A stretch of DNA of 64,000 nt from Aquitalea pelogenes (GCF_001515305.1 NZ_LNQV01000016.1:27179-91178); one strand, 5' to 3'. Shown: positions 18,575 through 29,937, counted from the stretch's first letter. Numbers and translations: made by a program. The notes: generated by a model from the letters alone, not told the origin.

Positions 18575-19756
18575 ATGAAACCTCAAGGCATTGCAGTTCT
18601 TGGGGCAACCGGCAGCATCGGCGTCAATACGCTGGATGTGGTTGCCCGTCATCCCGAGCGCTACCGCGTGGTGGCGCTCAGTGGTCATCATCAGGTCGAC
18701 CGTCTGTTTGAACAGGCCTGCCGTTTTTCTCCCCTTTATGTTGTCGTGGCGGATGCTGTATCTGCCAATGATTTGCAAGGCCGCTTGCAAGAGCAAGGCC
18801 TGGCTACCGAAGTGTTGCATGGCGCAGCAGCGCTGGAGCGTGTGGCCAGCTTGCCTGAAGTGGATGTGGTGATGGCAGCCATCGTCGGGGCGGCTGGCTT
18901 GCCTTCGGCCATGGCGGCGGCACGCGCTGGCAAGAAAATATTGCTGGCCAACAAGGAATCGCTGGTGGTGGCCGGTCGCCTGTTCATGGAGGCGGTGCGC
19001 GAGCATGGGGCCACCTTGTTGCCGGTGGATAGCGAACACAGTGCCATTTTCCAGTCCTTGCCGCATGATTACGCCGGCAATCTGGATGCTTCCGGCATTC
19101 GCAAGATCATTCTCACTGCCTCGGGTGGGCCCTTCCGTCAGCACAGTGCCGAAGACTTGCTGCACGTCACGGCGGAAGATGCCTGTCGTCACCCCAACTG
19201 GGTGATGGGGCGCAAGATTTCCGTCGATTCGGCCAGCCTGATGAACAAGGGGCTGGAAGTCATCGAAGCACACTGGCTGTTTTCGGCTCCGCCGGAACGT
19301 ATCGACGTGGTGGTGCATCCGCAGAGCGTGATTCATTCCATGGTGCAGTACCGTGATGGTTCGGTGATGGCGCAGCTGGGTTCTCCCGACATGCGTACCC
19401 CGATTGCCTGCGCACTGGCATGGCCGGAACGCATCGAGGCTGGCGTCAGCTCGCTGGATTTCTTCAGTATGGGCAATCTGAGTTTCGAACAGCCCGATCT
19501 GGCTCGTTTCCCCTGTCTTGGGCTGGCGTTTGACTCGCTGCGCAGTGGTGGCGACGCCCCTGCAGTACTCAATGCAGCCAATGAAGTGGCGGTGGCGGCC
19601 TTCCTGGAAGGGCGCTTGCGCTTTGTCGATATTGCCGCCGTGGTGGAAGCCACGCTGGCTGGTGTCAGCCTGTCACCCAGCACCTCGCTGGCTGCCTTGC
19701 TGGACAAGGATGGTGAAGCGCGTCGCTTTGCCATGAACAAGGTGGGTTCATGCTGA
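18575..19756 (+). CDS. dxr: 1-deoxy-D-xylulose 5-phosphate reductoisomerase
   Basis: The first committed MEP-pathway enzyme, 393 residues; makes 2-C-methyl-D-erythritol 4-phosphate with NADPH. The nucleotide-binding loop is [13 protein letters not shown] at residues 9-21. [24 protein letters not shown] (metal-binding Asp/Glu), TASGGPFR and NPNWxMG-like [15 protein letters not shown] follow. Supplies the isoprenoid precursors consumed by UppS in the same operon. The end overlaps the rseP start by 7 bases. Confidence 0.96.
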   Translation: MKPQGIAVLGATGSIGVNTLDVVARHPERYRVVALSGHHQVDRLFEQACRFSPLYVVVADAVSANDLQGRLQEQGLATEVLHGAAALERVASLPEVDVVMAAIVGAAGLPSAMAAARAGKKILLANKESLVVAGRLFMEAVREHGATLLPVDSEHSAIFQSLPHDYAGNLDASGIRKIILTASGGPFRQHSAEDLLHVTAEDACRHPNWVMGRKISVDSASLMNKGLEVIEAHWLFSAPPERIDVVVHPQSVIHSMVQYRDGSVMAQLGSPDMRTPIACALAWPERIEAGVSSLDFFSMGNLSFEQPDLARFPCLGLAFDSLRSGGDAPAVLNAANEVAVAAFLEGRLRFVDIAAVVEATLAGVSLSPSTSLAALLDKDGEARRFAMNKVGSC

Positions 19757-21096
19757 CATTCCTGGCATTCCTGGTGGCCATCGGTGTGCTGGTTACCTTT
19801 CACGAACTGGGTCATTACTGGGTAGCACGCTTGTGCGGGGTGAAAGTCCTGCGGTTCTCGGTAGGTTTTGGTGCGCCTTTGTATACCTTCCGTCGTGGCG
19901 ATACCGAGTGGGCCATCAGCCCCATTCCGCTGGGTGGCTACGTGCGCATGCTGGATGAGCGCGAAATGGATGTTGCGCCGGAAGAGCGCCATCTGGCATT
20001 CAATACCCAGTCGGTTTACAAGCGCATGGCCATTGTGGCGGCTGGCCCGCTGGCCAATCTGGTGCTGGCCGTGCTGTTTTACTGGTTGGTGATTGCTGGT
20101 GGTGTCACACAACTGCTGCCGCAAATCGGCACGGTCATCACCCCCAGTCTGGCCGCCACTGCAGGCTTCCAGCCTGGCGACCGCGTGTTGTCGGTGAATG
20201 GGCAGAAGGTGGATGACTGGCAAGGCCTGCGCCTGGCGCTGGTGGATGCGGTAGGCAGTGGCGATGTGCCGCTGCGCCTGCAGGTGAAGACTGCCCAGTC
20301 GGCCACGGTGCTGCGCAGTATCGACCCGGCCCAGGCGGATGAAGACACGCTCAAGGCGCTGGAGCAAGGTAATCCCGGCTTCATGCCCATGCGCTATCTG
20401 CCTGCCATTGGCGGTGTGGAAGAAGGTGGCGTGGCGGCGCGAGCCGGGCTGAAAGCAGGGGACAAGCTGATTGCCGTGGATGGCAAGCCGCTGGCCAGCT
20501 GGGATGCCTGGGTGCGCCTGGTGCATGAGAGCCCGGGCAAGGAGCTGCTGATCCGCATACAGCGTGATGGCAAGCAGCAGGATATCAAGCTGCGTCCGGC
20601 TACCGTGGCGGATGGCGACGTGATGATAGGTCGTATCGGTGCAGCGCCGCTGCTGGATGCCGCCTGGATGAAACAACTGGCATTTACGCACAAGCCCGGC
20701 GTTGCCGAAGCGGGGGTGGAAGCCTGGCGCAAGATGACCGACACCGCCTGGATGAGCCTGAAGTTTCTGGGCCGCATGGTGATTGGCCAGGCGTCGCTGG
20801 ATAATCTGTCCGGCCCGCTGACCATTGCCAGCATTGCCGGGCAGACCGCCCGCGAAGGCTGGAGTCCCTACCTGGAATTTCTCGCGCTGATCAGTGTCAG
20901 CATCGGTGTGTTGAATCTGTTGCCAATACCTGTGCTGGATGGCGGGCACTTAATGTATTATGTCGCGGAGCTGGTCAAAGGCCGCCCGCTGAGCGAGCGT
21001 GCGCAACTGTTTGGACAGAAGATCGGATTCATCCTGCTGGCGTCGCTGATGCTGTTTGCTGTGCTGAATGATATCAGCCGCCTTTTTGGGGGTTAA
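19750..21096 (+). CDS. rseP: RIP site-2 metalloprotease RseP
   Basis: A 448-residue intramembrane zinc protease. TM1 holds HELGHYW (residues about 18-24); the C-terminal membrane part has the second ligand motif [11 protein letters not shown]. Two PDZ-like domains lie between, visible as [13 protein letters not shown] and [13 protein letters not shown]. In E. coli RseP cleaves anti-sigma factor RseA and remnant signal peptides; next to bamA and skp an envelope-stress role is natural. No rseA/rpoE is visible in the window. Confidence 0.95.
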   Translation: MLTFLAFLVAIGVLVTFHELGHYWVARLCGVKVLRFSVGFGAPLYTFRRGDTEWAISPIPLGGYVRMLDEREMDVAPEERHLAFNTQSVYKRMAIVAAGPLANLVLAVLFYWLVIAGGVTQLLPQIGTVITPSLAATAGFQPGDRVLSVNGQKVDDWQGLRLALVDAVGSGDVPLRLQVKTAQSATVLRSIDPAQADEDTLKALEQGNPGFMPMRYLPAIGGVEEGGVAARAGLKAGDKLIAVDGKPLASWDAWVRLVHESPGKELLIRIQRDGKQQDIKLRPATVADGDVMIGRIGAAPLLDAAWMKQLAFTHKPGVAEAGVEAWRKMTDTAWMSLKFLGRMVIGQASLDNLSGPLTIASIAGQTAREGWSPYLEFLALISVSIGVLNLLPIPVLDGGHLMYYVAELVKGRPLSERAQLFGQKIGFILLASLMLFAVLNDISRLFGG

Positions 21097-21105
21097 AACA
21101 AACCT

Positions 21106-23406
21106 ATGAAATTGAAATTACTCGCGGCCGCTGTGCTGGGCATGACTACGGCAACAGCTGTTTGGGCTGCGGATCCGTTCGTGATCAAGGATATCCGGGT
21201 TGAAGGCCTGCAACGTACCGAAGCCGGTACGGTCTTCAACTACCTGCCGGTCAAGGTGGGCGATACATTCAATGACGAGAAGGCACGTGAGTCCATCAAG
21301 AGCCTGTTTGCCACCGGCTTCTTTGATGATGTGCGAGTGGAATCGCGCGATGGCGTGGTGATTGTCGCCGTTGCCGAGCGACCGGTGATCACCCAGCTCA
21401 ACATCAATGGCGCCAAGGAATTCAGCAAGGATCAGCTCAAAAAGGCCCTGAAGGACAACGGCTTTGCCGAATCCCGCATTTTTGACCAGGCCCTGCTGGA
21501 CGGCGCGGTGCAGGAGCTGAAGCGTCAGTACTACAGCCGTGGCAAGTATGCGGTGGAGATTACCCCGCAAGTCACCAAGCTGGAGCGCAACCGTGTTGCG
21601 GTGACGCTGGATATCACCGAAGGGGTGACTGCCCAGATCAAGGACATCCATTTTGTCGGCAACAAGGCATTCAGCCAGGACAAGCTGCTGGATGAGATGT
21701 CGCTGACTTCCGGTGGCTGGTTCTCCTGGCTGACCAAGGACAACCAGTACTCCAAGCAAAAGCTGACTGGCGATCTGGAGAAGCTCAAGGCCTTCTACCA
21801 GAACCAGGGCTATCTGGAATTCAATATCGAATCCACCCAGGTATCCATCAGTGCCGACAAGCAGCAAATGTTCCTGACGCTGAACATCAATGAAGGCAGC
21901 AAGTTCACCGTTGCTGACATCAAGCTGGCTGGCGACCTGAAAGTGCCGGAAGCCGAGCTGCGCAAGCTGATTACCGTGAAAACCGGCACTGTGTTCGACA
22001 ATGAAAAGGTGACCGACAGCGTGAAGGCGCTGAGTGACCGTCTGGGCAATGAAGGCTATGCCTTTGCCAACGTCAATGCCTTGCCGGACATCAATCGCGA
22101 CAAGCAGCAAGTCGGCTTTACCTTCTTTGTGGATCCGGGTCGCAAGACCTATGTACGCCGTGTCAATATTGCCGGCAATACCAAGACCCGTGACGAAGTG
22201 GTACGCCGTGAACTGCGTCAGCTGGAAGGCTCGGTATACAACGCCGCCAATGTGAAGCGCAGCAAGGACCGTGTCGAGCTGCTGGGCTACTTTGAAGATG
22301 TGAACGTGGAAACCCCGGCCGTGGCGGATGCGCCAGACCAGGTGGACATGAACATCTCCCTGAAGGAACGCGCCACCGGCAGTATCTCCGCTGGTGTGGG
22401 CTTTGTGCAGGGTGAGGGTATCCAGCTGTCTGCCAGTGTTTCGCAGAGCAATATTTTCGGCTCCGGCAAATACATGTCCTTCGGTATTTCCAATGGCTCG
22501 GTGAACAAGAATGCCACCTTGTCGTTTACCGATCCGTACTTCACTGCCGATGGCGTAAGTCTGGGTTACGACCTGTACCACCGCGTGTACAAGCCGTATA
22601 ACAGCTCGTCCTCCAGCACCACGCACTACAAGACATCCACCGATGGTGCCGCCATGCGCTTTGGCGTGCCGGTGACGGAAACCGACCGCATCAACTTCAG
22701 CCTGGGTCTGGAGCAGACCAAGGTGGGTACCTGGAGCGACAGCCCCACCCGTTATCTGGACTTTGTCAACAAGTACGGCAGCAACAACCTGTCGCTGATC
22801 GGTACTGCCGGCTGGGGTCGTGATACCCGTGACAGCTCGCTGTGGCCGACCCGTGGTGCCAACATCAAGGTACAAGCCGATGCGGCGCTGCCGGGCGGCG
22901 ACCTTGAGTGGTACCGTCTGACGCACTCGCAGCAGTGGTTCTTCCCGCTGTCCAAAACCTTCACCCTGATGCTGAACGGTGAAGTGGGTTATGCCAACGG
23001 TTATGGCAAGACTTCCACCTTGCCGTTCTTCCAGAACTTCTATCTGGGTGGTCTGGGTTCGGTGCGTGGTTACGACTCCAACAGCCTGGGTCCGAAGGAC
23101 GCCAGCACTGGTGACTATCTGGGTGGTACCCGCAAGATGGTGGCCAATGCCGAAATCCTGTTCCCCTTCCCGGGCATGAAGGACAACAAGTCGGTACGCG
23201 CCAGCGTATTCTTTGACTCCGGTACGGTTTGGGATAGCACCGTCAGCGGCAGCACCCCGAGCAGCGAACTGCGTTACTCCACCGGTGCGGCCGTGACCTG
23301 GCTGTCCCCGCTGGGACCGATGAAGTTCAGTCTGGCCAAAGCCCTGCGCAAGAAGGAAGGCGACAAGTACCAGAGCTTCCAGTTCCAGCTGGGTACCGTT
23401 TTCTAA
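21106..23406 (+). CDS. bamA: Outer membrane protein assembly factor BamA
   Basis: The central BAM-complex protein, 766 residues. A signal peptide (KLLAAAVLGMTTATAVWA, cut before ADPF) is followed by five POTRA domains to about residue 420 and a 16-strand beta-barrel. Barrel lid and core markers are visible: the GLGSVRGYDSN loop (VRGF-type motif as VRGY) and an aromatic C-terminus ending QFQLGTVF. It inserts beta-barrel proteins into the outer membrane. It follows rseP by 9 bases and is followed by its chaperone gene skp. Confidence 0.97.
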   Translation: MKLKLLAAAVLGMTTATAVWAADPFVIKDIRVEGLQRTEAGTVFNYLPVKVGDTFNDEKARESIKSLFATGFFDDVRVESRDGVVIVAVAERPVITQLNINGAKEFSKDQLKKALKDNGFAESRIFDQALLDGAVQELKRQYYSRGKYAVEITPQVTKLERNRVAVTLDITEGVTAQIKDIHFVGNKAFSQDKLLDEMSLTSGGWFSWLTKDNQYSKQKLTGDLEKLKAFYQNQGYLEFNIESTQVSISADKQQMFLTLNINEGSKFTVADIKLAGDLKVPEAELRKLITVKTGTVFDNEKVTDSVKALSDRLGNEGYAFANVNALPDINRDKQQVGFTFFVDPGRKTYVRRVNIAGNTKTRDEVVRRELRQLEGSVYNAANVKRSKDRVELLGYFEDVNVETPAVADAPDQVDMNISLKERATGSISAGVGFVQGEGIQLSASVSQSNIFGSGKYMSFGISNGSVNKNATLSFTDPYFTADGVSLGYDLYHRVYKPYNSSSSSTTHYKTSTDGAAMRFGVPVTETDRINFSLGLEQTKVGTWSDSPTRYLDFVNKYGSNNLSLIGTAGWGRDTRDSSLWPTRGANIKVQADAALPGGDLEWYRLTHSQQWFFPLSKTFTLMLNGEVGYANGYGKTSTLPFFQNFYLGGLGSVRGYDSNSLGPKDASTGDYLGGTRKMVANAEILFPFPGMKDNKSVRASVFFDSGTVWDSTVSGSTPSSELRYSTGAAVTWLSPLGPMKFSLAKALRKKEGDKYQSFQFQLGTVF

Positions 23407-23424
23407 ACCGAAAGAGGCCTGAAC

Positions 23425-23913
23425 ATGAAATCAATTTTCAAGTGCTTGATTGCCGGGCTGGCCATGGTCAGCCTGCAGGCCTCGGCCGCAGACTTCAAGC
23501 TGGGGTTCGTCAACATCGAGCGGGTGTACCGCGAGGCGGCACCGGCGATTGCCATCCAGAAAAAGCTGGACAAGGAATTCGCCGACCGCCGTGCCGAGCT
23601 GAAGAAAATGGAAAAGCGTGCCAAGGAACTGGAAGGCCTGCTGGCCAAGAGCACGCTGTCCATCGATGACCGCAAACGCTACGAGCGCGAATATGCCGGC
23701 TTGGACCGCGACTATCAGGCCAAGGCCCGCGAGTTGTCGGAAGACTTCAACCAGCGTCGCAACGAAGAGTTTGCTTCGGTACAGGAGCGCGCCAACCGGG
23801 TGCTGCGCCAGATCGCAGATCGCGAGCAATATGACCTGATCCTGCAGGATGTGGTTTATGTCAATCCTAAGTACGACCTGACCGGTAAGGTGCTGAAGGA
23901 ACTGGAAAAATAA
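23425..23913 (+). CDS. skp: Periplasmic chaperone Skp/OmpH
   Basis: 162 residues with a signal peptide (MKSIFKCLIAGLAMVSLQASA) then a short beta part (FKLGFVNIERVYREA) and a long charged coiled-coil arm (about residues 45-125), the layout of the trimeric jellyfish chaperone. It holds unfolded outer-membrane proteins in the periplasm for delivery to BamA. The downstream ending VVYVNPKYDLTGKVLKEL is conserved. Placed between bamA and lpxD as in E. coli. Confidence 0.93.
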   Translation: MKSIFKCLIAGLAMVSLQASAADFKLGFVNIERVYREAAPAIAIQKKLDKEFADRRAELKKMEKRAKELEGLLAKSTLSIDDRKRYEREYAGLDRDYQAKARELSEDFNQRRNEEFASVQERANRVLRQIADREQYDLILQDVVYVNPKYDLTGKVLKELEK

Positions 23914-23965
23914 TCCTGCCTAACTGTTACGGGAGAAGCCGACCCGGGGTCGGCTTTCATTTTTG

Positions 23966-25015
23966 ATGGCGTACACACTTTCTCATATCGTGGCCAGCCT
24001 GGGTGGTGTGCTCAAGGGCGAAGACCGTACGGTCGAACGCCTGGCACCGCTGGATGTGGCGACCGCGAGCGATATTACCTTTCTGTCCAATCCCAAATAC
24101 CGCAAGCAGCTGGACGGATGTGCCGCCGGTGCGGTGATTGTTTCGCCCAAGCTGGAGGCAGAGCTGGACCCGGCACGCTCCTGGATTGTGGTGGATGACC
24201 CCTATCTGTATTTTGCCAAGGTGGCAACCTTGTTCCACCCGCCTGCACAGCCGCAGCCCGGCATCCATGCCAGTGCGGTGATCGGCGAGGGCGCTGTCAT
24301 TGCTGCCAGCAGCGAAGTACGCGAACACGTCAGCATTGGTGCCGGCGCCGTGATTGGCGAGCGCTGTATCCTGCATCCCGGTGTGGTGATTGGTGCTGGT
24401 ACGGTACTGGGCGATGATGTGGTGCTTTATCCCAATGTCACGGTTTACCATGGCTGTGTGCTTGGCAATCGCGTGGCCGTGCATTCGGGTAGTGTGATCG
24501 GGGCGGATGGCTTCGGCCTGGCATGGGCCAAGGATCAATGGTTCAAGATTCCGCAAACCGGCCGTGCCATTCTGGAAGACGACGTCGAAGTGGGTGCCAA
24601 TACCACCATCGACCGTGGCGCGCTGGCAGACACCATCATCCGGCGCGGGGCCAAGATCGACAATCTGGTGCAGATTGCCCACAACGTGCAGATTGGCGAG
24701 CATACCGCGATCGCCGGTTGTGTCGGCATTGCCGGCAGCACCACCATCGGCGCGTATTGCACGGTAGGGGGGGCGGCCATGTTTGTCGGCCATATCGAAG
24801 TGGCAGACAAGACGCATATCGGCGGCGGTACGCTGGTGTCGAAGTCCATCCGCCAGCCGGATACCTACGCTTCGTCCTACCCGCTGCAAACCATGAAGGA
24901 ATGGCTGGGCAATGCCGTTCATGTAAGACATCTGGACGATCTCGCCAAGCGGATAAAACAACTCGAACGCGAGATCGGCATGCTGAAAGAAAACAAGGAC
25001 AATACAAATGACTGA
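23966..25015 (+). CDS. lpxD: UDP-3-O-(3-hydroxyacyl)glucosamine N-acyltransferase
   Basis: The third lipid A step: adds an N-linked 3-hydroxyacyl chain from acyl-ACP. It has 349 residues, with an N-terminal uridine-binding domain, a left-handed beta-helix of hexapeptide repeats ([18 protein letters not shown], and so on), and a C-terminal helix rich in Lys and Glu. The active-site region [16 protein letters not shown] has the catalytic His. The ATG at 23966 ([14 protein letters not shown]) is preferred over a TTG one codon earlier. It overlaps fabZ by 8 bases. Confidence 0.96.
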   Translation: MAYTLSHIVASLGGVLKGEDRTVERLAPLDVATASDITFLSNPKYRKQLDGCAAGAVIVSPKLEAELDPARSWIVVDDPYLYFAKVATLFHPPAQPQPGIHASAVIGEGAVIAASSEVREHVSIGAGAVIGERCILHPGVVIGAGTVLGDDVVLYPNVTVYHGCVLGNRVAVHSGSVIGADGFGLAWAKDQWFKIPQTGRAILEDDVEVGANTTIDRGALADTIIRRGAKIDNLVQIAHNVQIGEHTAIAGCVGIAGSTTIGAYCTVGGAAMFVGHIEVADKTHIGGGTLVSKSIRQPDTYASSYPLQTMKEWLGNAVHVRHLDDLAKRIKQLEREIGMLKENKDNTND

Positions 25016-25460
25016 ACACGCCGTAAACATTGATGTACGTGAAATCATGAAGTGCCTGCCGCACCGCTATCCCTTCCTGCTGGTGGATCGCGTGACCGAA
25101 ATGGTGCCGGACACCCGCATCAAGGCGCTGAAAAACGTCACCATCAACGAACCCTTCTTCTGCGGCCACTTCGAGCAATACCCGGTCATGCCGGGCGTGC
25201 TGATCATTGAAGCGCTGGCACAGGCTGCCGGCATCCTGGCCATCAAGAGCCAGGGCGAGCGCGCCGAAAACGAGCTGTACTTCTTTGTCGGCATTGACAA
25301 GGCCCGCTTCAAGCGCCAGGTGGTACCGGGCGACCAGCTGATTTTCGAAGTGGAGCAAATCACCGTGAAGCGCGGCATCGGCAAATACAATGCCCGCGCA
25401 CTGGTGGATGGTCAGGTGGCTTGTGAAGCCGAAATCATGTGTGCCAAACGCGAGGTCTGA
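25008..25460 (+). CDS. fabZ: (3R)-hydroxyacyl-ACP dehydratase FabZ
   Basis: A hot-dog-fold dehydratase of 150 residues in fatty acid elongation. The signature [13 protein letters not shown] and catalytic His/Glu segment [23 protein letters not shown] are complete. By competing for 3-hydroxyacyl-ACP it balances phospholipid against lipid A synthesis, which explains its position between lpxD and lpxA. The start overlaps the end of lpxD. Confidence 0.97.
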   Translation: MTEHAVNIDVREIMKCLPHRYPFLLVDRVTEMVPDTRIKALKNVTINEPFFCGHFEQYPVMPGVLIIEALAQAAGILAIKSQGERAENELYFFVGIDKARFKRQVVPGDQLIFEVEQITVKRGIGKYNARALVDGQVACEAEIMCAKREV

Positions 25461-25462
25461 GC

Positions 25463-26239
25463 ATGGCCATTCATCCGACAGCGATTGTCGATCCCAAGGC
25501 AAACATTGCCGCTGATGTGGAAATCGGTGCCTATTCCATCATTGGCCCGGATGTATCCATTGACAGCGGTACCTGGGTAGGTCCGCACGTGGTGATCGAA
25601 GGGCATACCAGCATCGGCAAGAACAACCGCATTTTCCAGTTCAGCTCGCTGGGTGCCATTCCGCAGGACAAGAAGTACGCCGGTGAACCTACCCGGCTGG
25701 AAATCGGCGACAACAACACCATCCGCGAATTCTGCACCTTCAATATCGGTACGGCGCAGGATGTGGGTGTGACCCGTCTGGGCAACAACAACTGGATCAT
25801 GGCTTATGTGCATCTGGGCCATGACTGCCAGATCGGCAACAACACCATTTTTGCCAACAACGCCACGCTGGGCGGCCACGTGCATATTGGTGACTGGGTG
25901 ATTCTGGGTGGTTTCACCAGCGTGCACCAGTTTGCCATCATCGGCGATCACGCCATGACCGCCTTTGCCAGTGCGGTGGCGCAGGATGTGCCGCCCTACG
26001 TGATGGCGCATGGCAACCGTGCGGTGCCGGCCGGCATCAATGCCGAAGGCCTGAAGCGTCGTGGCTTCACCCCGGAGCAGATCCGCCGGGTGCGCAATGC
26101 CTACAAGGCCCTGTACCGTCAGGGTCTGCAATACGATGCCGCCAAGGAAGCCATTCTGGCCGAAGCACAGCAAGGCCATGTCGAGCTGGAACCGTTCACC
26201 CGCTTCTTTGCCCAGTCCGAGCGAGGCATCATCCGCTAA
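25463..26239 (+). CDS. lpxA: UDP-N-acetylglucosamine O-acyltransferase
   Basis: The first lipid A enzyme, 258 residues: transfers a 3-hydroxyacyl chain to the 3-OH of UDP-GlcNAc. Hexapeptide repeats start at [22 protein letters not shown]; the catalytic His is in [15 protein letters not shown] (about residue 120). The C-terminal helical domain has [15 protein letters not shown]. The ATG at 25463 is 2 bases past the fabZ stop; the longer frame upstream is fabZ overlap. Confidence 0.97.
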   Translation: MAIHPTAIVDPKANIAADVEIGAYSIIGPDVSIDSGTWVGPHVVIEGHTSIGKNNRIFQFSSLGAIPQDKKYAGEPTRLEIGDNNTIREFCTFNIGTAQDVGVTRLGNNNWIMAYVHLGHDCQIGNNTIFANNATLGGHVHIGDWVILGGFTSVHQFAIIGDHAMTAFASAVAQDVPPYVMAHGNRAVPAGINAEGLKRRGFTPEQIRRVRNAYKALYRQGLQYDAAKEAILAEAQQGHVELEPFTRFFAQSERGIIR

Positions 26240-26241
26240 CC

Positions 26242-27426
26242 ATGTCTGAACCCTTGTTCAAGCGTAAAGGCGCGCTCAAGGTGGCCATGGTGGCTGGCGA
26301 GGCCTCCGGCGACCTGCTGGCGGCTCACCTGATGGAAGCCTTGCAGGCAAGACACGCCGATATCGAATTTGCCGGTATCGGCGGCCCGCGCATGGAAGCG
26401 CGGGGTTTTGTCAGCCACGCGCCGCAAAGCCGGCTGGCGGTGATGGGCTATGCCGAAGTGCTCAAGCGCCTGCCGGAGCTGCTGCGTATCCGTCGCACCC
26501 TGCGTGACCGCCTGTTGGCCGAAAAGCCGGATGTCTTTATCGGTGTGGATGCGCCGGATTTCAATCTGGCGCTGGAAGCCGCACTGAAGAAGCAGGGCAT
26601 TGCCACCATCCATTACGTCAGCCCGTCCGTATGGGCATGGCGGCTGGAGCGCATCTACAAGATAGGCCGTGCCGTCAATCGCGTGCTGTGCCTGTTTCCG
26701 ATGGAGCCGGCCTTGTATCAGCAGGCCAAGGTGCGGGCGGATTTTGTCGGCCATCCGCTGGCCAGCGCAATTCCGATGGTGCCGGACCAGCTGGCCATGC
26801 GTGAACAGCTGGGTTTGCCGCGGCAGGGGCCCATTTTCACCCTGATGCCGGGCAGCCGCAAAAGTGAGCTGGAATTCATGGCACCGTTGTATATCGAAGT
26901 GGCCCGCATGCTGCTGCGCGATTACCCCGATGCCACCTTCCTGGTGCCGCTGGCTACCCGCGCCACCATGGATCAGTTCGATCAGCTGCTGACCCGTCAC
27001 AAGGCCTGGGACTTGCCGCTGCGAAAGTTGTTTGGGCACGCCCAGATGGCAATGATTGCCAGCGACGTGGTGCTGGTGACCAGTGGCACCGCCACGCTGG
27101 AAGTGGCGCTGACCAAGCGGCCGATGGTGATCAGCTACAAGCTGTCCTGGCTGACCTACCTGCTGGTGAAGCGCAAGATCAAGCTGCCTTACGTCGGCTT
27201 GCCCAATATCCTGTGCGGACGTTTTGTGGTGCCGGAACTGCTGCAAAAGGACGCCACCGTAGAAAAACTGACGGCGGAAGTGAAGCGGCTGTACGAAGAC
27301 AAGGATGCCCGGGCCGAGATGGTGCAGACGTTTACCGATCTGCATCAGTCATTGCTGGCTGATACGGCTGGGCTGGCCGCAGCAGCGGTATTGCAGGAGG
27401 CCGGATGTCAGGCGAAGCCTGCATGA
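26242..27426 (+). CDS. lpxB: Lipid-A-disaccharide synthase
   Basis: A family-19 glycosyltransferase of 394 residues that joins UDP-diacylglucosamine to lipid [22 protein letters not shown] is the conserved N-terminus; [27 protein letters not shown] and [11 protein letters not shown] mark the substrate and UDP sites. Membrane-associated. Its 3' end overlaps rnhB by 22 bases, placing both in the long lpx operon. Confidence 0.96.
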   Translation: MSEPLFKRKGALKVAMVAGEASGDLLAAHLMEALQARHADIEFAGIGGPRMEARGFVSHAPQSRLAVMGYAEVLKRLPELLRIRRTLRDRLLAEKPDVFIGVDAPDFNLALEAALKKQGIATIHYVSPSVWAWRLERIYKIGRAVNRVLCLFPMEPALYQQAKVRADFVGHPLASAIPMVPDQLAMREQLGLPRQGPIFTLMPGSRKSELEFMAPLYIEVARMLLRDYPDATFLVPLATRATMDQFDQLLTRHKAWDLPLRKLFGHAQMAMIASDVVLVTSGTATLEVALTKRPMVISYKLSWLTYLLVKRKIKLPYVGLPNILCGRFVVPELLQKDATVEKLTAEVKRLYEDKDARAEMVQTFTDLHQSLLADTAGLAAAAVLQEAGCQAKPA

Positions 27427-28016
27427 GCACCGAGCTGATTGCCGGTGTGGATGAGGCCGGGCGCGGTCCTCTGGCCGGTGCGGTATTTGCCGCTGCGGTC
27501 ATTCTGGACCCGGCCCGCCCCATTGCCGGGCTGGCGGACTCCAAAGTGCTGAGTGAAGCCCGGCGCGATGCGCTGGCGGTGCAAATCAAGCAGGATGCGC
27601 TGGCCTGGTGCATTGCCAGCGCCAGTGTCGAGGAAATCGACAAGATCAACATCCTGCAAGCCACCATGCTGGCCATGAGTCGGGCGGTGGCCGGGCTGGC
27701 GGTATCGCCGGGCAAGGTGTTGATTGACGGCAACCGCGTGCCAAAGCAGATTACCCTGCCTGCCGAAGCCATCGTCAAGGGCGATGCCAAGGTGCAGGCC
27801 ATTTCGGCGGCCTCCATTCTGGCCAAGACAGCGCGTGATGCCGAACTGGTTGCGCTGGATGCCCTGCATCCGCAATACGGTTTTGCCCGCCACAAGGGCT
27901 ATCCTACCGCCGAGCATCTGGCGGCACTGGAGCAATACGGTGCGCTGGCCGAGCATCGCAAGTCCTTTGGTCCGGTCAAGGCCTGGCTGGCACGCCAGCA
28001 AGGTCAGCTGTTCTAG
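27405..28016 (+). CDS. rnhB: Ribonuclease HII
   Basis: Cleaves RNA in RNA-DNA hybrids and single ribonucleotides in DNA. It has 203 residues. The catalytic [14 protein letters not shown] (Asp-Glu pair near residue 15), [12 protein letters not shown] and DGNRVP are visible, with [13 protein letters not shown] near the C-terminal Asp. I use the ATG at 27405 because an AGGAGG site sits 4 bases before it; an alternative ATG six codons on (MSTELIAG) is also possible. Last of the lpx operon core. Confidence 0.94.
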   Translation: MSGEACMSTELIAGVDEAGRGPLAGAVFAAAVILDPARPIAGLADSKVLSEARRDALAVQIKQDALAWCIASASVEEIDKINILQATMLAMSRAVAGLAVSPGKVLIDGNRVPKQITLPAEAIVKGDAKVQAISAASILAKTARDAELVALDALHPQYGFARHKGYPTAEHLAALEQYGALAEHRKSFGPVKAWLARQQGQLF

Positions 28017-28027
28017 GCCGCCACGCC

Positions 28028-28534
28028 GTGACCGACGTGGCCAAAACCTGCTTTCCCCCGGTAGTGGATGCGCACACCCGGCTGCTGATCCTGGGCTCGC
28101 TACCCGGCGATGCCTCGCTACAAGCCGCCCAGTATTACGCCCATCCGCGCAACCAGTTCTGGCGTTTGCTGGAACAGGTGCTGCAACAGCCCCTGATTGC
28201 ATTGCCCTATGCCCAGCGTCTGGCATGCCTGCAAGCGCGCGGTGTCGGGCTGTGGGATGTGGTGGCCCAGGCGCAGCGGCAGGGTAGTCTGGACACTGCC
28301 ATCCGCGCAGCCAGCCATAACGACCTCTCTACCTTGTGCATGGGCCTGCCGCAGTTGCAGGCACTTGCCTTCAATGGCGCAACGGCAGCGCGAATCGGCA
28401 GCAAACAGCTGCACGGTGACACTGCATTGCTGCCGCGTCTGACGCTGCCATCTTCCAGTCCCGCCCATACCATGCCTTTCGCACAGAAGCTGGAGCAATG
28501 GCTGCCATTGCGCAGTGTGCTGATGCCCGGCTGA
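28028..28534 (+). CDS. DNA-deoxyinosine (hypoxanthine) glycosylase, UDG superfamily
   Basis: 168 residues of the family-6 uracil-DNA glycosylase group (HDG), which removes deaminated adenine from DNA. The N-terminal block RLLILGSLPGDASLQAAQYYAHPRNQFW is characteristic of HDG. LPSSSPAHTM is the C-terminal DNA-loop motif, in place of the HPS loop of other UDGs. The start is GTG, 11 bases after rnhB, so both are likely cotranscribed. The downstream gene seems to be separate. Confidence 0.85.
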   Translation: MTDVAKTCFPPVVDAHTRLLILGSLPGDASLQAAQYYAHPRNQFWRLLEQVLQQPLIALPYAQRLACLQARGVGLWDVVAQAQRQGSLDTAIRAASHNDLSTLCMGLPQLQALAFNGATAARIGSKQLHGDTALLPRLTLPSSSPAHTMPFAQKLEQWLPLRSVLMPG

Positions 28535-28644
28535 AACAGGCAGGCATCTGCGTCTGACGCAGGTTTTGCTTGAAGTCGGCGCTTGGCTGTGGTGTTCTGT
28601 GCCATCTGGCCAAGCCGCCTGCCATATCTGCTACAGGAGCATCC

Positions 28645-29772
28645 ATGCGTACCGAACATCATCCGCTACTATCCCCCAGCCTGGGTACCCAGCGCAGCAT
28701 CACCAGCTTTCACTTCGGGCCGGCAGGCGGCAGTGGCGGCTGGCCGCGCAAGGTGTATATCCAGGCCAGCCTGCACGCCGGGGAAATTCCGGGCATGCTG
28801 GTGGCACACCTGTTGCGCCAGCAATTTGCCGATCTGGAAGCGCGTGGGCTGTTGCAGGCGGAAATCGTACTGGTGCCGGTGGCCAACCCCATCGGCCTGG
28901 CGCAGCAACTGCATTACCAGCCGCAGGGGAGGTTTGATCTGGCCAGCGGGGAAAACTTCAACCGCCTGTACAGCGAACCCTCCGCGCAAGTCATTCCGCA
29001 ACTGCGTGAACAACTGACGCAGGATGCCGACACCAACCGCAGCCTCATCCGTCAGGCCTTGCGCAAGGCCATTGCCGACGAGCCGGTGTATACCGAGCTG
29101 CAAAGCCTGCGCCAGACCCTGCACCTGCTGGCGCTGGATGCCGACCTGGTGCTGGACCTGCACTGCGACTTTGCCGGTGAAGTGCACATTTACTCGCATA
29201 GCGAACACTGGCCACTGGTGGAAGACCTGGCGGCGCACCTGCAATGTGGCGCTTCGCTGCTGGCCGATGAATATGGCGTGATGCCGTTTGATGAAGCCAT
29301 CTTCCTGCCCTGGGCCAGGATTCGCGCCGCCTTGCCACAATTCCCGGTGCCGTTTGACAGCGTGGCAGTCACTGTCGAACTGCGGGGTGAGGGTGATGTC
29401 GATTACCGGCTGGCCGGGCAGGACAGTCAGGCCATCCTGCATTATCTGACCGGGCGTGGCGTGATTGCCGGTGAGCCGGTCGCACCTGCACCCTTGCCGT
29501 ACCCGGCAACCCCGCTGTCCGGCTCCCAAACCCTGATCGCCCCGCATGCCGGGGTAATCGTGATGCGGGCCGAACTGGGTAGTGTGGTGGCAGCGGGTGA
29601 TGCCATCGCGGATGTGATCGACCCGATTGCCGGTACCACCACTACGCTGCATGCCGGAACCGACGGCATGTTCTATGTGTTTGCCCGCCATCCCTATGTG
29701 GTACGTGGTGGTACGGTGGCCAAGATAGCTGGCCGGCATCCGCTGAGTGAACGCAATTTGCTGGGGGCATGA
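28645..29772 (+). CDS. Succinylglutamate desuccinylase/aspartoacylase-family zinc carboxypeptidase
   Basis: 375 residues. The zinc-binding H-x2-E appears as QASLHAGEIPGMLVA (about residues 42-56) and the third ligand as DLVLDLHCDF. The GENFNRLY segment is the Asn-Arg motif that binds the substrate carboxylate. The C-terminus has a beta-rich lipoyl-like segment (LIAPHAGVIVMRAELGSVV). Related proteins deacylate N-acyl amino acids or act as M14-type peptidases; the substrate is unknown. The ATG at 28645 has a CAGGAG site and is preferred over the upstream in-frame start. Confidence 0.8.
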   Translation: MRTEHHPLLSPSLGTQRSITSFHFGPAGGSGGWPRKVYIQASLHAGEIPGMLVAHLLRQQFADLEARGLLQAEIVLVPVANPIGLAQQLHYQPQGRFDLASGENFNRLYSEPSAQVIPQLREQLTQDADTNRSLIRQALRKAIADEPVYTELQSLRQTLHLLALDADLVLDLHCDFAGEVHIYSHSEHWPLVEDLAAHLQCGASLLADEYGVMPFDEAIFLPWARIRAALPQFPVPFDSVAVTVELRGEGDVDYRLAGQDSQAILHYLTGRGVIAGEPVAPAPLPYPATPLSGSQTLIAPHAGVIVMRAELGSVVAAGDAIADVIDPIAGTTTTLHAGTDGMFYVFARHPYVVRGGTVAKIAGRHPLSERNLLGA

Positions 29773-29937
29773 ACTAGTTGCCAAAGGCCATGAAGGCAAG
29801 CCACAAGGGCTGATTTGTCGTGTTTTCCGTACCAAGGCATGGCTGGATGATGCAGTGCATGCCCGAAAACTTGCAGTTTGCTGCCGCTTGCACTGATATT
29901 GGTAGTGTCTGGCATCCAGCAAGAGAGGAGGATAAGC

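Noticed and set aside
21118..22926. 602-codon minus-strand frame opposite bamA
   Set aside because: Shadow frame created by GC-rich codon bias in bamA.
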